Assembly: GCA_027314025.1 (NCBI GenBank)
Contig: DAHVCP010000051.1
Coordinates: forward strand, 1-49,288
Source of the DNA: Acidobacteriota bacterium
GTDB taxonomy: Bacteria; Acidobacteriota; Terriglobia; Terriglobales; SCQP01
Direction: 5' to 3'
Length of the DNA stretch: 49,288 nt
Shown here: piece after piece, positions 41,713 through 49,235 of the stretch
Layout of the letters: each line of letters opens with the position of its first letter
Position numbering within the stretch: position 1 is the stretch's first letter
Notes under the pieces: generated by a model
Database searches by the model: none
Seen by the model: only the letters and a program-made list of their open reading frames with translations
What the model was told of the DNA's origin: nothing
Position numbers and translations under genes: made by a program

Positions 41713-42696
41713 ATGCGCGACAGCCACCAGCGCGAAATTCACGACCTGCGCCTTTCCGTCACCGCGCGCTGCAACTACCGCTGCGTCTACTGCCGCGCCG
41801 GCGAGGAAACCGCCCAGCCGCCGGGCGAGCTGTCCTGGGAGGACCTGGAGGCCATCGCCCGCGCCTTCGCGGCGCTCGGCATCCGCAAAATTCGCCTGAC
41901 CGGCGGCGAACCCCTGCTGCGCCCCGGCTTGGCCGCCTTCGCCACCCGCCTCCAGGATCTGCAATTGGAGGATATTGCCCTCACCACCAACGGGCACCTA
42001 TTGGCGGAGCAAGCCGAAAGCCTCCGCGCCGCCGGCATTCGCCGCGTGACCATCAGCCTGGACAGCGTGCAGCCGGAAAAATTCGCCCGCATCACCCGCG
42101 TCAAGAACGGATTCGCGCGGGTCATGGCCGGCATTGACGCCGCCTGCGCCGCCGGCATGGGCCCGGTCAAAATCAACGCCGTCCTCCTGCGTGGTTGCAA
42201 CGACGACGAAATCGAGGCCTTCGCCGCCCTGGCCCGCCGCGGCCAAGTGGTGGTCCGCTTCATCGAGTTCATGCCGCTGGAGGAGGGCCGCGTCTGGTCG
42301 CCGGAGCTGGTCGTACCGATGGCGGAGATCTTGCAGCGCCTCGCCGCCAGCTACCCGGTGGTGGAAGTTCCCGGCGCCGCCAGCGAAACCGCCCGCCGCT
42401 TCCGCTTCGCCGACGGCGCACCCGGCGAGATCGGCATCATCGCCCCCGTCACCTCGCCTTTCTGCGGCCAGTGCAGCCGCATCCGGGTCACCGCCGACGG
42501 CAAAATCCGCACCTGCCTGTTTTCCCTGCGCGAGTGCGACCTGACCGCCGCCCTTCGCGCCGACAGCGGCGAGGAACGCGATGCCGCCCTGCGCCGCCGC
42601 ATCCTGGAGGCGGTCGAACGCAAGGAAGCCCGCCATCATATCGGCGAGCCCGGTTTCGTCCGCCCGGGCCGCGCCATGGTGCAAATCGGCGGCTAG
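41713..42696 (+). CDS. moaA: GTP 3',8-cyclase MoaA (molybdenum cofactor)
   Basis: The 327-residue radical-SAM enzyme has the N-terminal cluster motif C-x3-C-x2-C in CNYRCVYC (residues 20-27), GGEPLLRPGL, and LTTNGHLL, VTISLDSV, VKINAVLLRGCND. The second 4Fe-4S cluster motif is C-x2-C-x13-C in SPFCGQCSRIRVTADGKIRTC (about 253-273), and the sequence ends MVQIGG with the terminal Gly-Gly needed for activity. It makes 3',8-cyclo-7,8-dihydro-GTP. No other moa or mob gene is in the window, so it stands apart from its pathway. ATG 41713 begins the conserved MRDSHQREIHDLRLSVT. Confidence 0.95.
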   Translation: MRDSHQREIHDLRLSVTARCNYRCVYCRAGEETAQPPGELSWEDLEAIARAFAALGIRKIRLTGGEPLLRPGLAAFATRLQDLQLEDIALTTNGHLLAEQAESLRAAGIRRVTISLDSVQPEKFARITRVKNGFARVMAGIDAACAAGMGPVKINAVLLRGCNDDEIEAFAALARRGQVVVRFIEFMPLEEGRVWSPELVVPMAEILQRLAASYPVVEVPGAASETARRFRFADGAPGEIGIIAPVTSPFCGQCSRIRVTADGKIRTCLFSLRECDLTAALRADSGEERDAALRRRILEAVERKEARHHIGEPGFVRPGRAMVQIGG

Positions 42697-42966
42697 CGCG
42701 GCGGGCCGGCCAAATGGCTGGCGTGGCGGGCCCGGCGGCCATCGCGGCTGGTCTCCGGCCCGCGCCGCCGCTCGCCGGCTCCCCGCCGGCTGTTGGCAAC
42801 GTGCGGCGCCGCGCCGCCCGCGCCGGGAGCCGCATGCCGCCCCGTCTCCCCTCGTCGTACCCCACGCCGCACCCCGGGACGCACCGCGACGCCCAGCGGG
42901 CCGCGCAGCGCCCGGCGAGGGACAGCCTCTGCGGGCTTCGCCCTCGGCGCGGCCTTTCCAGGATGG

Positions 42967-42972
42967 TCTAAT
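42967..42972 (+). promoter_or_regulatory. Extended -10 element of asnS
   Basis: TGGTCTAAT holds TCTAAT (5 of 6) with a TG one base upstream. It is 8 nt from the ATG at 42981 but only 2 nt from the in-frame ATG at 42975, which supports the inner start. Confidence 0.45.
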
Positions 42973-42980
42973 GGATGTCT

Positions 42981-44300
42981 ATGGCTTCGGAAGCCGTTCC
43001 GCCCTTCATCGAGATTCGCCACGCCGGCGAGCACGCCGGCCAGGAAGTCCGCGTGCGCGGCTGGCTGTATAACCTGCGCGAAAGCGGCAAGCTGCTATTT
43101 CCCATCCTGCGCGACGGCACGGGCCTGATGCAGGCCGTGCTGTTCAAAAAGACCGTCCCGGAAGCCGTCTTCGAACAGGCCAGACACCTGACCCAGGAAA
43201 GCTCCCTGGAGATTCGCGGCGTGGTCCGCGCCGAGCCCCGCGCGCCGGGCGGCTTTGAACTCGACGCCCGCGACTTGACGGTCTACGACGCCGTTCCCGC
43301 CGAACATCCCTATCCCATTACCCCCAAGGAACACGGCATCGAGTTCCTGATGGAGCACCGCCATCTTTGGCTGCGCAGCCAGCGCCAGGTGGCCATCCTG
43401 CGCATTCGCCATCAGGTCATCCGCGCGGTGCGGGAATTTTTCGACAACGACGGCTTCATCCTCGCCGACGCGCCCATCTTGACTCCCGCCGCCTGCGAGG
43501 GCACCTCGACGCTGTTCGAGGTGGAATATTTCGGCGAAAAGGCCTATCTGACGCAGTCCGGCCAGCTGTACGCCGAAGCCACCGCCATGGCCCTGGGCAA
43601 GACCTATTGTTTCGGTCCGACCTTCCGGGCGGAAAAAAGCAAGACGCGCCGCCATCTGACCGAGTTCTGGATGGTCGAGCCGGAGGTGGCCTTCGCCCAG
43701 CTGGACGACGTGATGCACCTGGCCGAGCGCCTGGTCGCCCACGTGGTCGCCAGCGTCCTGGAGCATTGCCGCGCCGACCTTGCCGCGCTGGAGCGCAACA
43801 CGGCGCCACTCGAAAACGTCGCCCTTCCTTTTCCCCGCATCACCTACGACGAAGCCGTCGAACGGATCCGCGCCGCCGGCGGCACGATGGAATACGGCAC
43901 CGACCTGGGCGGCGGCGATGAGACCATCCTCGCCCAGCAGTTCGACCGCCCGGTGATGGTGCACCGCTATCCCGCCAAGGTGAAGGCGTTTTACATGCAG
44001 CCCGACGCCGAGCGCCCCGACCTGGCGCTCTGCGTGGACATGCTGGCGCCGGAAGGCTACGGGGAAATCATCGGCGGTAGCCAGCGCATTCACGATCTGG
44101 AGTTGCTCCGCGCCCGCATCCGCGAGCAAAATCTTCCCGAGGAAGCCTTCGGCTGGTATCTCGACCTGCGCCGCTTCGGAACCGTGCCGCACGGCGGTTT
44201 TGGCATGGGCATTGAGCGCGTCGTCGCCTGGCTCTGCGGCATCGAGCACGTGCGCGAAACCATCCCCTTTCCCCGCACCATCTACCGGCTGTTTCCCTAG
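42981..44300 (+). CDS. asnS: Asparaginyl-tRNA synthetase
   Basis: This 439-residue class IIb synthetase has an N-terminal OB-fold anticodon domain (about 12-110, [34 protein letters not shown]), motif 1 region [31 protein letters not shown], motif 2 [24 protein letters not shown] and motif 3 [15 protein letters not shown]. The phrase [14 protein letters not shown] and ACEGTSTLF indicate AsnRS, not AspRS. It charges tRNA-Asn. Start at ATG 42981 is favoured by the -10 spacing; ATG 42975 would add two residues. Its stop codon TAG ends exactly at the left edge of the repeat-bounded element (position 44300). Preceding 280 nt hold no gene. Confidence 0.94.
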   Translation: MASEAVPPFIEIRHAGEHAGQEVRVRGWLYNLRESGKLLFPILRDGTGLMQAVLFKKTVPEAVFEQARHLTQESSLEIRGVVRAEPRAPGGFELDARDLTVYDAVPAEHPYPITPKEHGIEFLMEHRHLWLRSQRQVAILRIRHQVIRAVREFFDNDGFILADAPILTPAACEGTSTLFEVEYFGEKAYLTQSGQLYAEATAMALGKTYCFGPTFRAEKSKTRRHLTEFWMVEPEVAFAQLDDVMHLAERLVAHVVASVLEHCRADLAALERNTAPLENVALPFPRITYDEAVERIRAAGGTMEYGTDLGGGDETILAQQFDRPVMVHRYPAKVKAFYMQPDAERPDLALCVDMLAPEGYGEIIGGSQRIHDLELLRARIREQNLPEEAFGWYLDLRRFGTVPHGGFGMGIERVVAWLCGIEHVRETIPFPRTIYRLFP

Positions 44301-44378
44301 GGACGGGGGACGCGGGACGAGGGACGGGCAAAGAGGGAAGCGGGACGAGGGAAGCGGGAACAGGGGCGAGGGAACGGG
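44300..44378 (+). repeat. Left heptamer array
   Basis: Eleven consecutive 7-nt units of the form GGGAMGN: GGGACGG, GGGACGC, GGGACGA, GGGACGG, GCAAAGA, GGGAAGC, GGGACGA, GGGAAGC, GGGAACA, GGGGCGA, GGGAACG. Register is kept throughout, including a degenerate unit. The array is G-rich on the plus strand and begins at the asnS stop codon. Confidence 0.85.
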
Positions 44379-44404
44379 CCGAAAGTGCGGGCGCTGCGCT
44401 GAGG

Positions 44405-44797
44405 CTAGTCTGGAACGCTGGGCGCGTCGCGGCCAGCAGGGGCCGCGAGCGCCAAGCGCAGCCTTCGCAACTGCCTTCCCAGCATTTCGGCGTGAGCCTC
44501 CAGCAGGGCAGCGGCCTCGCCAGCGGAGCAATACCCAAGCCGGGCGGCCAGCCGCACCTGCGTCTCGAGTTCCGCAAGCGAACCCTGCGCAAGGGCGAGA
44601 AAGTGGAGGTATTCCCGGCGGGACGTTCTCTCGTAGCCCTCGGCGATGTTGCACGGCACCGAAACCGCCGCCCGGCGCATCTGCCGCGCCAGGCCGAACC
44701 GCTCCTCGCTGGGCAGGCGATGGGAGAACTGGTAGACCGCGCATGCCAGATCCATAGCGCCACTCCAAACGCGGAGATCCTGGAAGCCCTTTGGCAT
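44405..44797 (-). CDS. Four-helix-bundle protein (23S rRNA IVP/S23-like)
   Basis: The protein has 130 residues (146 if the upstream ATG at 44845 is used). It has the family signature at the N-terminus, F-x-D-L-x-V-W in MPKGFQDLRVWSGAMDLACAVYQ, then LPSEERFGLARQMRRAAVSVPCNIAEGYER (R-R-A-x-S-V-x-x-N-I-A-E-G), SRREYLHFLALAQGSLAELETQVRLA and a final helix. These are the hallmarks of the TIGR02436/S23 family, first found inside intervening sequences of 23S rRNA genes and often as orphan genes. Biochemical function is unknown. The related Avd protein of diversity-generating retroelements has the same fold, but no reverse transcriptase is here. The gene is wholly inside the repeat-bounded unit. Confidence 0.85.
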   Translation of the reverse strand: MPKGFQDLRVWSGAMDLACAVYQFSHRLPSEERFGLARQMRRAAVSVPCNIAEGYERTSRREYLHFLALAQGSLAELETQVRLAARLGYCSAGEAAALLEAHAEMLGRQLRRLRLALAAPAGRDAPSVPD

Positions 44798-44858
44798 GCG
44801 AAGCACCCAGCTTGCCGCTGGCTGTTCTAAATCAAAAGACCCCATTCGGGTGGCCGCC

Positions 44859-44919
44859 GTCCCTCCCCATCCGGGTGCCCGTTCCTGCTGCCCGTTCCTC
44901 GTCCCCCGTCCCTCGCCCC
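44859..44919 (-). repeat. Right heptamer array, inverted
   Basis: On the minus strand read inward: GGGGCGA, GGGACGG, GGGACGA, GGAACGG, GCAGCAG, then less regular units including GGGACGG at the inner end. It is C-rich on the plus strand, so the two arrays are in inverted orientation around the gene. It shares 13 identical bases with the left end. Confidence 0.75.
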
Positions 44920-44924
44920 TTGTG

Positions 44925-44930
44925 TACACT
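44925..44930 (+). promoter_or_regulatory. -10 element of rocF, leaderless arrangement
   Basis: TACACT (4 of 6 to TATAAT, with the key T-A-x-x-x-T kept) is followed by 6 nt (CGTTGC) and then the ATG at 44937. No Shine-Dalgarno fits in this gap. It lies 12 nt from the right end of the repeat-bounded element. Confidence 0.5.
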
Positions 44931-44936
44931 CGTTGC

Positions 44937-45851
44937 ATGGCTGCCCGCCGCATCCGAGTTATCGGCGTCCCGCTGGATTTAGGCCAGGACCGCCGCGGCG
45001 TGGACATGGGCCCGTCCGCGGTCCGCGTCGCCGGGCTGGCCGCCCGCCTGGAGGGTTTGGGCTTCTCCGTCGAGGACGCCGGCAACGTCATCGTGCCGAT
45101 GCCGGAGCAAAAAGCGCCGGGCAATCCCAAGGCCAAATACCTGAAGGAAATCGCCGCGACCTGCAAAAAGCAGGCGGAGTGGGTGCTGAAGACGCTGGAG
45201 GACGGCGCCCTGCCCTTGGTGCTGGGCGGCGACCATTCCATCGCCGTCGGCACGGTCAGCGGCGTCAGCGAGTTCTATCGCCGCCGCCAGCAGCGCGCGG
45301 GGCTGCTGTGGCTGGATGCCCACGGCGACTTCAACACCCCGGAAACCACCCCCAGCGGCAACATCCACGGCATGCCGCTAGCTTGCCTGCTGGGCATCGG
45401 CCCCAAGGAGTTGAGCGGCCTATTCGGCTTTGCTCCCAAGGTCGCCGCCGAAAATACCGTACTGGTCGGCGTGCACGACCTGGACGCTGAGGAAAAGCGG
45501 CTGCTGCGGCAAACCGGCGTCAAGGTCGCCACCATGCGCGACTTGGACGAGCGCGGCATGCGCGCGGTTTTGGAGGAGGCCATCGCCGTCGCCACCAACG
45601 GCGCCGAGGGCTTCCATTGCTCCTTGGACATGGACTTCATTGACGCCGCCTTCGCGCCCGGGGTGGGCACGCCGGTGCGCGGCGGCGTCACCTACCGCGA
45701 AGCCCATCTGGCGATGGAGATCATCGCCGACAGCCATAACCTGCTTTCGCTGGAGGTGGTCGAAGTCAACCCGGTCTTGGATGAGCGCAACCGCACCGCG
45801 GAACTGGCCGTGGAGTTGATCGCCAGCGCGCTAGGCAAGAAAATCTATTGA
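44937..45851 (+). CDS. rocF: Arginase
   Basis: The 304-residue ureohydrolase has manganese-binding motifs in order: LVLGGDHSIAVGT (His), LWLDAHGDFNTPETTPSGNIHGMPL (D-A-H-G-D-x-N) and HCSLDMDFIDAAFAPGVGTPVRGGVTYREA (D-x-D). The S-G-N-I-H-G-M-P phrase and total length mark arginase and separate it from agmatinase. It hydrolyses arginine to ornithine and urea. It opens RRIRVIGVPLDLGQDRRGVDMGPSAVR, the standard arginase N-terminus. It stands alone, leaderless by its -10 position, with no rocD or ureases adjacent. Confidence 0.93.
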   Translation: MAARRIRVIGVPLDLGQDRRGVDMGPSAVRVAGLAARLEGLGFSVEDAGNVIVPMPEQKAPGNPKAKYLKEIAATCKKQAEWVLKTLEDGALPLVLGGDHSIAVGTVSGVSEFYRRRQQRAGLLWLDAHGDFNTPETTPSGNIHGMPLACLLGIGPKELSGLFGFAPKVAAENTVLVGVHDLDAEEKRLLRQTGVKVATMRDLDERGMRAVLEEAIAVATNGAEGFHCSLDMDFIDAAFAPGVGTPVRGGVTYREAHLAMEIIADSHNLLSLEVVEVNPVLDERNRTAELAVELIASALGKKIY

Positions 45852-45938
45852 GCGCCGCCCGCCGCGCGGCCGGCAGCCGCAACACCGCACGCAATTCATC
45901 CCGAACCCAACCGACAGACCGAGTACTTACCTGAAACC

Positions 45939-47126
45939 ATGCCTGATTCTCCCGACTTTCCGCCGCGCCATTCCGGTTCCCGGGCGTTCCGCCCGGTGGT
46001 CCTCGCCGTGCTGCTGGCCGGCGCCTTCGTTCTCTACACGACCGTCCTGCACCGCCAATCGCGCTTCGGCCCCGCGCGCGTCAAGCTGATCGAAGCCGCG
46101 CCGCAAACCCAGTTCCGCCCCACCGAGCTGCGCGACATGCAGATCTACCGTGACGTCCGTCCCGCCGTGGTCAGCATCACCACGCGGCTCGAGCAATGGA
46201 GCCTGCTCTTCGGCCCGGTGCCGGAGGAAGGCCAAGGCTCCGGCTTCATCATCAACTCCAACGGCTATATCCTCACCAATTTCCACGTCATCCGCGGCGC
46301 CACGCGCTTGCGCGTATCCGTCACCCCCGCCGCCAATCAAACCCGCAACTACACCGCCCGCGTCGTCGGCACCGCGCCGGGGATGGATCTCGCCGTCATT
46401 CAAATTCCCGCCCACAATTTGCCCACCGTCACGCTGGGCTCCTCGCAGCATCTGCAAGTCGGACAGGCGGTGCTGTGCATCGGCAATCCCTACGGCCTGC
46501 CCGGCACGATGACGCACGGCATCATCAGCTCCCTGCGCACCGTGCGCGACCCGGACGCGGGCATAGACATCGTCAACGCCATCCAAACCGACGCGCCGGT
46601 CAACCCCGGTAACTCCGGCGGTCCCATGCTCAACTCCGTGGGCCAAGTCATCGGCATTGACAGCGCCATTTTGTCGCCCACGCACAGCAACATCGGCATC
46701 GGCTTCGCCATTCCGATCAACCAAGCCAAGGCCGTTCTCCACGACCTGATCACCTACGGCCATGTCGAGCGCCCCACGCTGGGCATCCAGGACTATCCGG
46801 TCACGCCCTACATGGCCCAGCAACTGGGCTTGCCGGTGGACCATGGCGTGCTGGTGCTGAAGGCCGCGCCCAATTCCCCCGCCGCCCGCGCCGGCATCCG
46901 CGGCGGAGCGCAGCCCGGCTACATCGGCAACACGCCGGTCAAATTTGGCGGCGACGTCATCGTGGCCATCAACGGCGTCAGCGTGCATGATCCCTCCGAT
47001 GTCGCCCGCATCCTGATCACCCACCACGCCGGGCAAACCGTTCGCGTCACTCTGTACCGCGGCGACAAAAAGATGACCATCCCCGTCGTTCTCGGCCGCG
47101 CCGACGGCGGCGCAGGCTACGTTTAG
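45939..47126 (+). CDS. Periplasmic HtrA/DegP-type serine protease
   Basis: The 395-residue protein has an N-terminal membrane anchor (about 18-36, FRPVVLAVLLAGAFVLYTTVL), then a trypsin-like domain with GQGSGFIINSNGYILTNFHVIRGA (catalytic His), GMDLAVIQI (Asp) and DAPVNPGNSGGPMLNSVGQVIG (Ser), and one PDZ domain (about 280-390: LGIQDYPVTPYMAQQLGLPVDHGVLVLKAAPNSPAARAGIRGG...GDVIVAINGVSVHD). It is DegS-like in having one PDZ domain and an uncleaved anchor. The role is envelope quality control or regulated proteolysis. ATG 45939 has no clear Shine-Dalgarno. It follows rocF by 87 nt. Confidence 0.93.
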   Translation: MPDSPDFPPRHSGSRAFRPVVLAVLLAGAFVLYTTVLHRQSRFGPARVKLIEAAPQTQFRPTELRDMQIYRDVRPAVVSITTRLEQWSLLFGPVPEEGQGSGFIINSNGYILTNFHVIRGATRLRVSVTPAANQTRNYTARVVGTAPGMDLAVIQIPAHNLPTVTLGSSQHLQVGQAVLCIGNPYGLPGTMTHGIISSLRTVRDPDAGIDIVNAIQTDAPVNPGNSGGPMLNSVGQVIGIDSAILSPTHSNIGIGFAIPINQAKAVLHDLITYGHVERPTLGIQDYPVTPYMAQQLGLPVDHGVLVLKAAPNSPAARAGIRGGAQPGYIGNTPVKFGGDVIVAINGVSVHDPSDVARILITHHAGQTVRVTLYRGDKKMTIPVVLGRADGGAGYV

Positions 47127-47478
47127 CTGAGGTCGCGAGGGTGCGCCGGGCCTGGGGGCGCGGGCCGCCGGCCCGCAGCGGCATCCCGGGGAGCGAGCGC
47201 GGTGAACGAGCCACCGAGCGAAGCGCGAGTGGGCAGCGCGCCACTCGCGACCGGTCGAAGCGGCGCCGGCGCATGAACACGGGCGCCTCGGCCGCCATCC
47301 CGGCTGTCGCTTCCCGCCGCCCGGCGGGCGACGGCCCCGCCGCTGGCGGGACGCTGTCAGAACGCGAGTGCGCACGCGGGGCGGGAGCCCTACCCCACGC
47401 GCGGCGACGCGCACCGGGGTATGCCTCCGGCTTGGGTGCGGCCGCGCTCAGCGCGGCCGGCGCGGCGCGTGCGTGATC
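47127..47478. other. Convergent intergenic region with a GC hairpin
   Basis: 352 nt between the protease stop and the yacG stop. It contains a perfect 9-bp hairpin, CGCGAGTGG (47224-47232) with CCACTCGCG (47241-47249), and a preceding run rich in GAGCGA/GAACGAG words. No T-tail follows, so it is not a typical intrinsic terminator. No gene was recognised. Confidence 0.45.
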
Positions 47479-47703
47479 CTAGGTTTCGTCTTCGGGCGTC
47501 TCCGGCGGCCTATCCTCGCCGCCTTCCGCGAACGGCGCGGGCGTCGAGATCACGTACTTGCCGCCAGCCCAGTTCGCCAAGTCTTGTTGCCGGCACCGCG
47601 GGCTGCAAAAGGGAAATTCGGGCGTGTGCGGCCCGTGCAGCCGCCCGGCCGGCCGGCGGCAAATCGGGCAGTGCACCATCGGGCCAGTGTCTTCCCCTCC
47701 CAT
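47479..47703 (-). CDS. yacG: YacG-type zinc protein (DNA gyrase inhibitor family)
   Basis: The 74-residue protein has the four-Cys zinc motif of YacG: C-P-I-C at the start (HCPICRRP) and C-S-P-R-C (FPFCSPRCRQQDLANWAGGKYVI). The phrase P-F-C-S-x-R-C-R-x-x-D-L-x-x-W-x-x-x-x-Y-x-I is diagnostic. Family members bind GyrB and lower gyrase activity. Start may be 47703 or the inner Met at 47679 (MVHCPICRRP); the conserved region begins there. The acidic tail (GGEDRPPETPEDET) is usual. It lies 4 nt after the DUF1275 gene, on the same strand, and is probably co-transcribed with it. Confidence 0.88.
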   Translation of the reverse strand: MGGEDTGPMVHCPICRRPAGRLHGPHTPEFPFCSPRCRQQDLANWAGGKYVISTPAPFAEGGEDRPPETPEDET

Positions 47704-47707
47704 ATCC

Positions 47708-48511
47708 CTACTCTAGCTCCGGGCCCGGCGGCCAGGCGCGGCGGGCGGTCCCAGCCCTGGTTCCGGGTGATTCGCGGGCGAAAGCGCTAAATGCGAGGAC
47801 GACGGCCAGCGCGGCGATGGGCAACAGCAGCGCCTTGGCGCCCCAGGCCGGTTTGCCGGCGGCGCCGGCGATGACGCCCGCGAAGAACGCCGCCCAAATG
47901 CCGGCGGCGATGAAGGCGTGGCGCAGCCGGGCGTGTCCGGCGCGGCGGCCGGCGGCGTCGAGGGCACGGAGGGAATACAAATACTGGACCGTCCCTTCGC
48001 TGAAGGTGTTCAGCGCGCCGGTGAAATAGGTGGTCGCGATGGGAATGTCGCCGACGCGGGTGACGGCGATGGTTTGCAGGCCCATGGCCAGCGCCGGCAA
48101 GGCCACGACGGCCCAGCGCAGGCCGCCGTGGACGTCCAGCACGTGGCCGCGGGTGAGGGTGGCGGCGGCGGCCAGAAAGCCCGCGAGCAGCGCGATCTCC
48201 AAAATCAGCAGCAGGCGCGCGCCATGATAGCGGTTGCGGCGGCTATGCTCCATGATGGCGGCGCCGCCCAGCATGCCGGCCACGAACATCGCGATCGGCC
48301 AGCCGTACCAGGCGACGTGACGCCACCGGCCGGCGGACAAAAACAGCCCGGAGCGGGCGGTATTGCCGCTTTGGTGCGCGGTGAAGACGCGCGCCAGAAA
48401 CAAATAACCGAACGCGTCCACGAAGCCCGCCGCCCCGGCCATCAATGCCGCCAACCCGAGCTGGCCGCGCCAGGAGGCGGCGGGCGGCGGAATGGGATGG
48501 GCATGCGCCAT
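47708..48511 (-). CDS. DUF1275 (YoaK-type) membrane protein
   Basis: The 267-residue protein has about six hydrophobic segments. The N-terminal phrase GLAALMAGAAGFVDAFGYLFLARVFTAHQSGNT (about 18-50) is the DUF1275 hallmark (A-G-x-x-D-x-x-x-F-L...F-x-x-N-x-x-G-N). A second block, LPALAMGLQTIAVTRVGDIPIATTYFTGALNTFSEG, is the family's second conserved stretch (A-x-G-x-Q-x...T-T-x-x-T-G). Function of the family is unknown; some members are linked to sugar or drug transport. It ends 4 nt before yacG. The C-terminal 25 residues are Arg/Pro-rich and not conserved. Confidence 0.87.
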   Translation of the reverse strand: MAHAHPIPPPAASWRGQLGLAALMAGAAGFVDAFGYLFLARVFTAHQSGNTARSGLFLSAGRWRHVAWYGWPIAMFVAGMLGGAAIMEHSRRNRYHGARLLLILEIALLAGFLAAAATLTRGHVLDVHGGLRWAVVALPALAMGLQTIAVTRVGDIPIATTYFTGALNTFSEGTVQYLYSLRALDAAGRRAGHARLRHAFIAAGIWAAFFAGVIAGAAGKPAWGAKALLLPIAALAVVLAFSAFARESPGTRAGTARRAWPPGPELE

Positions 48512-48880
48512 CGCCGCCTATTGTACTGGGCATTGCTTGGCGCGGGCCTCAGCGCGGCTGCCTACCCCAACGCGCACCGCTGGGCGTTGGGGACCCCGGC
48601 TTTGGGGGCCGCGCCGCGTCGCTGCAGGGCGGGCCGCAGCGATTGCCAGCGCGCCTGCGGCGCCGGGGAATCTCGCGGCCTCTCCGCAACCGCTTTGCTC
48701 CCCGAGCCAAAGGCGCGGCCCCCGCGGATGGAATCCGCGTCGCGGACCGCCCGGGCGCGTGGCGGACGGGGTGAGCCGGCGCGGCAGGGCGCTGCGGTTG
48801 TCGGCGCGCGCCTCCGCGCGCCCGAAGCGCCGTTCGCCCGCCGACAATGCGCTCCAGCGGCCGGGCGGCCGCCCATGCGC
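48512..48880. other. Intergenic region, no gene seen
   Basis: 369 nt upstream of the DUF1275 gene. Frames stay open by composition only. A perfect 8-bp hairpin, GGCGCGCG (48803-48810) with CGCGCGCC (48815-48822), is the only structure seen; no T-run follows. Promoters for the DUF1275-yacG pair must lie here. Confidence 0.45.
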
Positions 48881-49105
48881 CTACTGGCGCGGCGGTTCCC
48901 CGGGCTCTTCCCGATACTCTCTGGCGCCGGTGGCGTCATTGACCCACACGCGCATCAGCCGTCCCGTGCCGGGATCGCGAAACACTTCCTGCGTCGGCCG
49001 CGCCGCTCCCGCTCCGCCGGGCGCTCCGCCGCCGGTGTACCGCCGGCGGTCCATGGCGGAATACAGCCCCACCACGACCACGATCACGATCACCGCAATC
49101 CACAT
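48881..49105 (-). CDS. Small single-span membrane protein, unknown function
   Basis: The 74-residue protein starts with an N-terminal membrane helix (MWIAVIVIVVVVGLYSAMD), followed by a Gly/Ala-rich linker and a short soluble tail FRDPGTGRLMRVWVNDATGAREYRE. The tail reads like a small beta-hairpin unit with a repeated D-x-x-T-G-x-R pattern (DPGTGRLMRV, DATGAREYR). ATG 49105 was chosen because a GGAG sits 6 nt upstream and the hydrophobic helix begins there; a start at 49162 would add 19 hydrophilic residues. No family recognised. It lies 130 nt downstream of a YbjQ-like gene on the same strand. Confidence 0.6.
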   Translation of the reverse strand: MWIAVIVIVVVVGLYSAMDRRRYTGGGAPGGAGAARPTQEVFRDPGTGRLMRVWVNDATGAREYREEPGEPPRQ

Positions 49106-49235
49106 GGCTAGCTCCGTGACATCATCAATTTCCCATCGCACCGCTATCCGCCCCAAGTCCAAGCGCAGCCAGGCGGGGCGCCGCGCCGCGCCGCGCGGCG
49201 CGGCTCGTCTCCGAGCAGACAGCAGCGCCGCCGGC

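Larger units (their letters stand above)
44300..44912. mobile_element. Compact element with heptamer inverted repeats and a four-helix-bundle gene
   Basis: A 613-bp unit fits between asnS and the rocF promoter. Its ends are a perfect 13-bp inverted repeat: GGGACGGGGGACG at 44300-44312 and its complement at 44900-44912. From each end inward runs an array of degenerate 7-nt repeats (consensus GGGACGA/G on the inward strand), about 80 nt left and 60 nt right. The interior holds a single gene of the four-helix-bundle/IVP family. No transposase is present. The left end begins on the last base of the asnS stop codon, and the right end lies 12 nt from the rocF -10. A non-autonomous insertion is inferred; target duplication was not identified. 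Confidence 0.6.

Noticed and set aside
44405..44797. Diversity-generating retroelement accessory protein Avd
   Set aside because: The fold class is shared, but there is no reverse transcriptase, template repeat or variable repeat in the window; the sequence signature fits the S23/IVP family.
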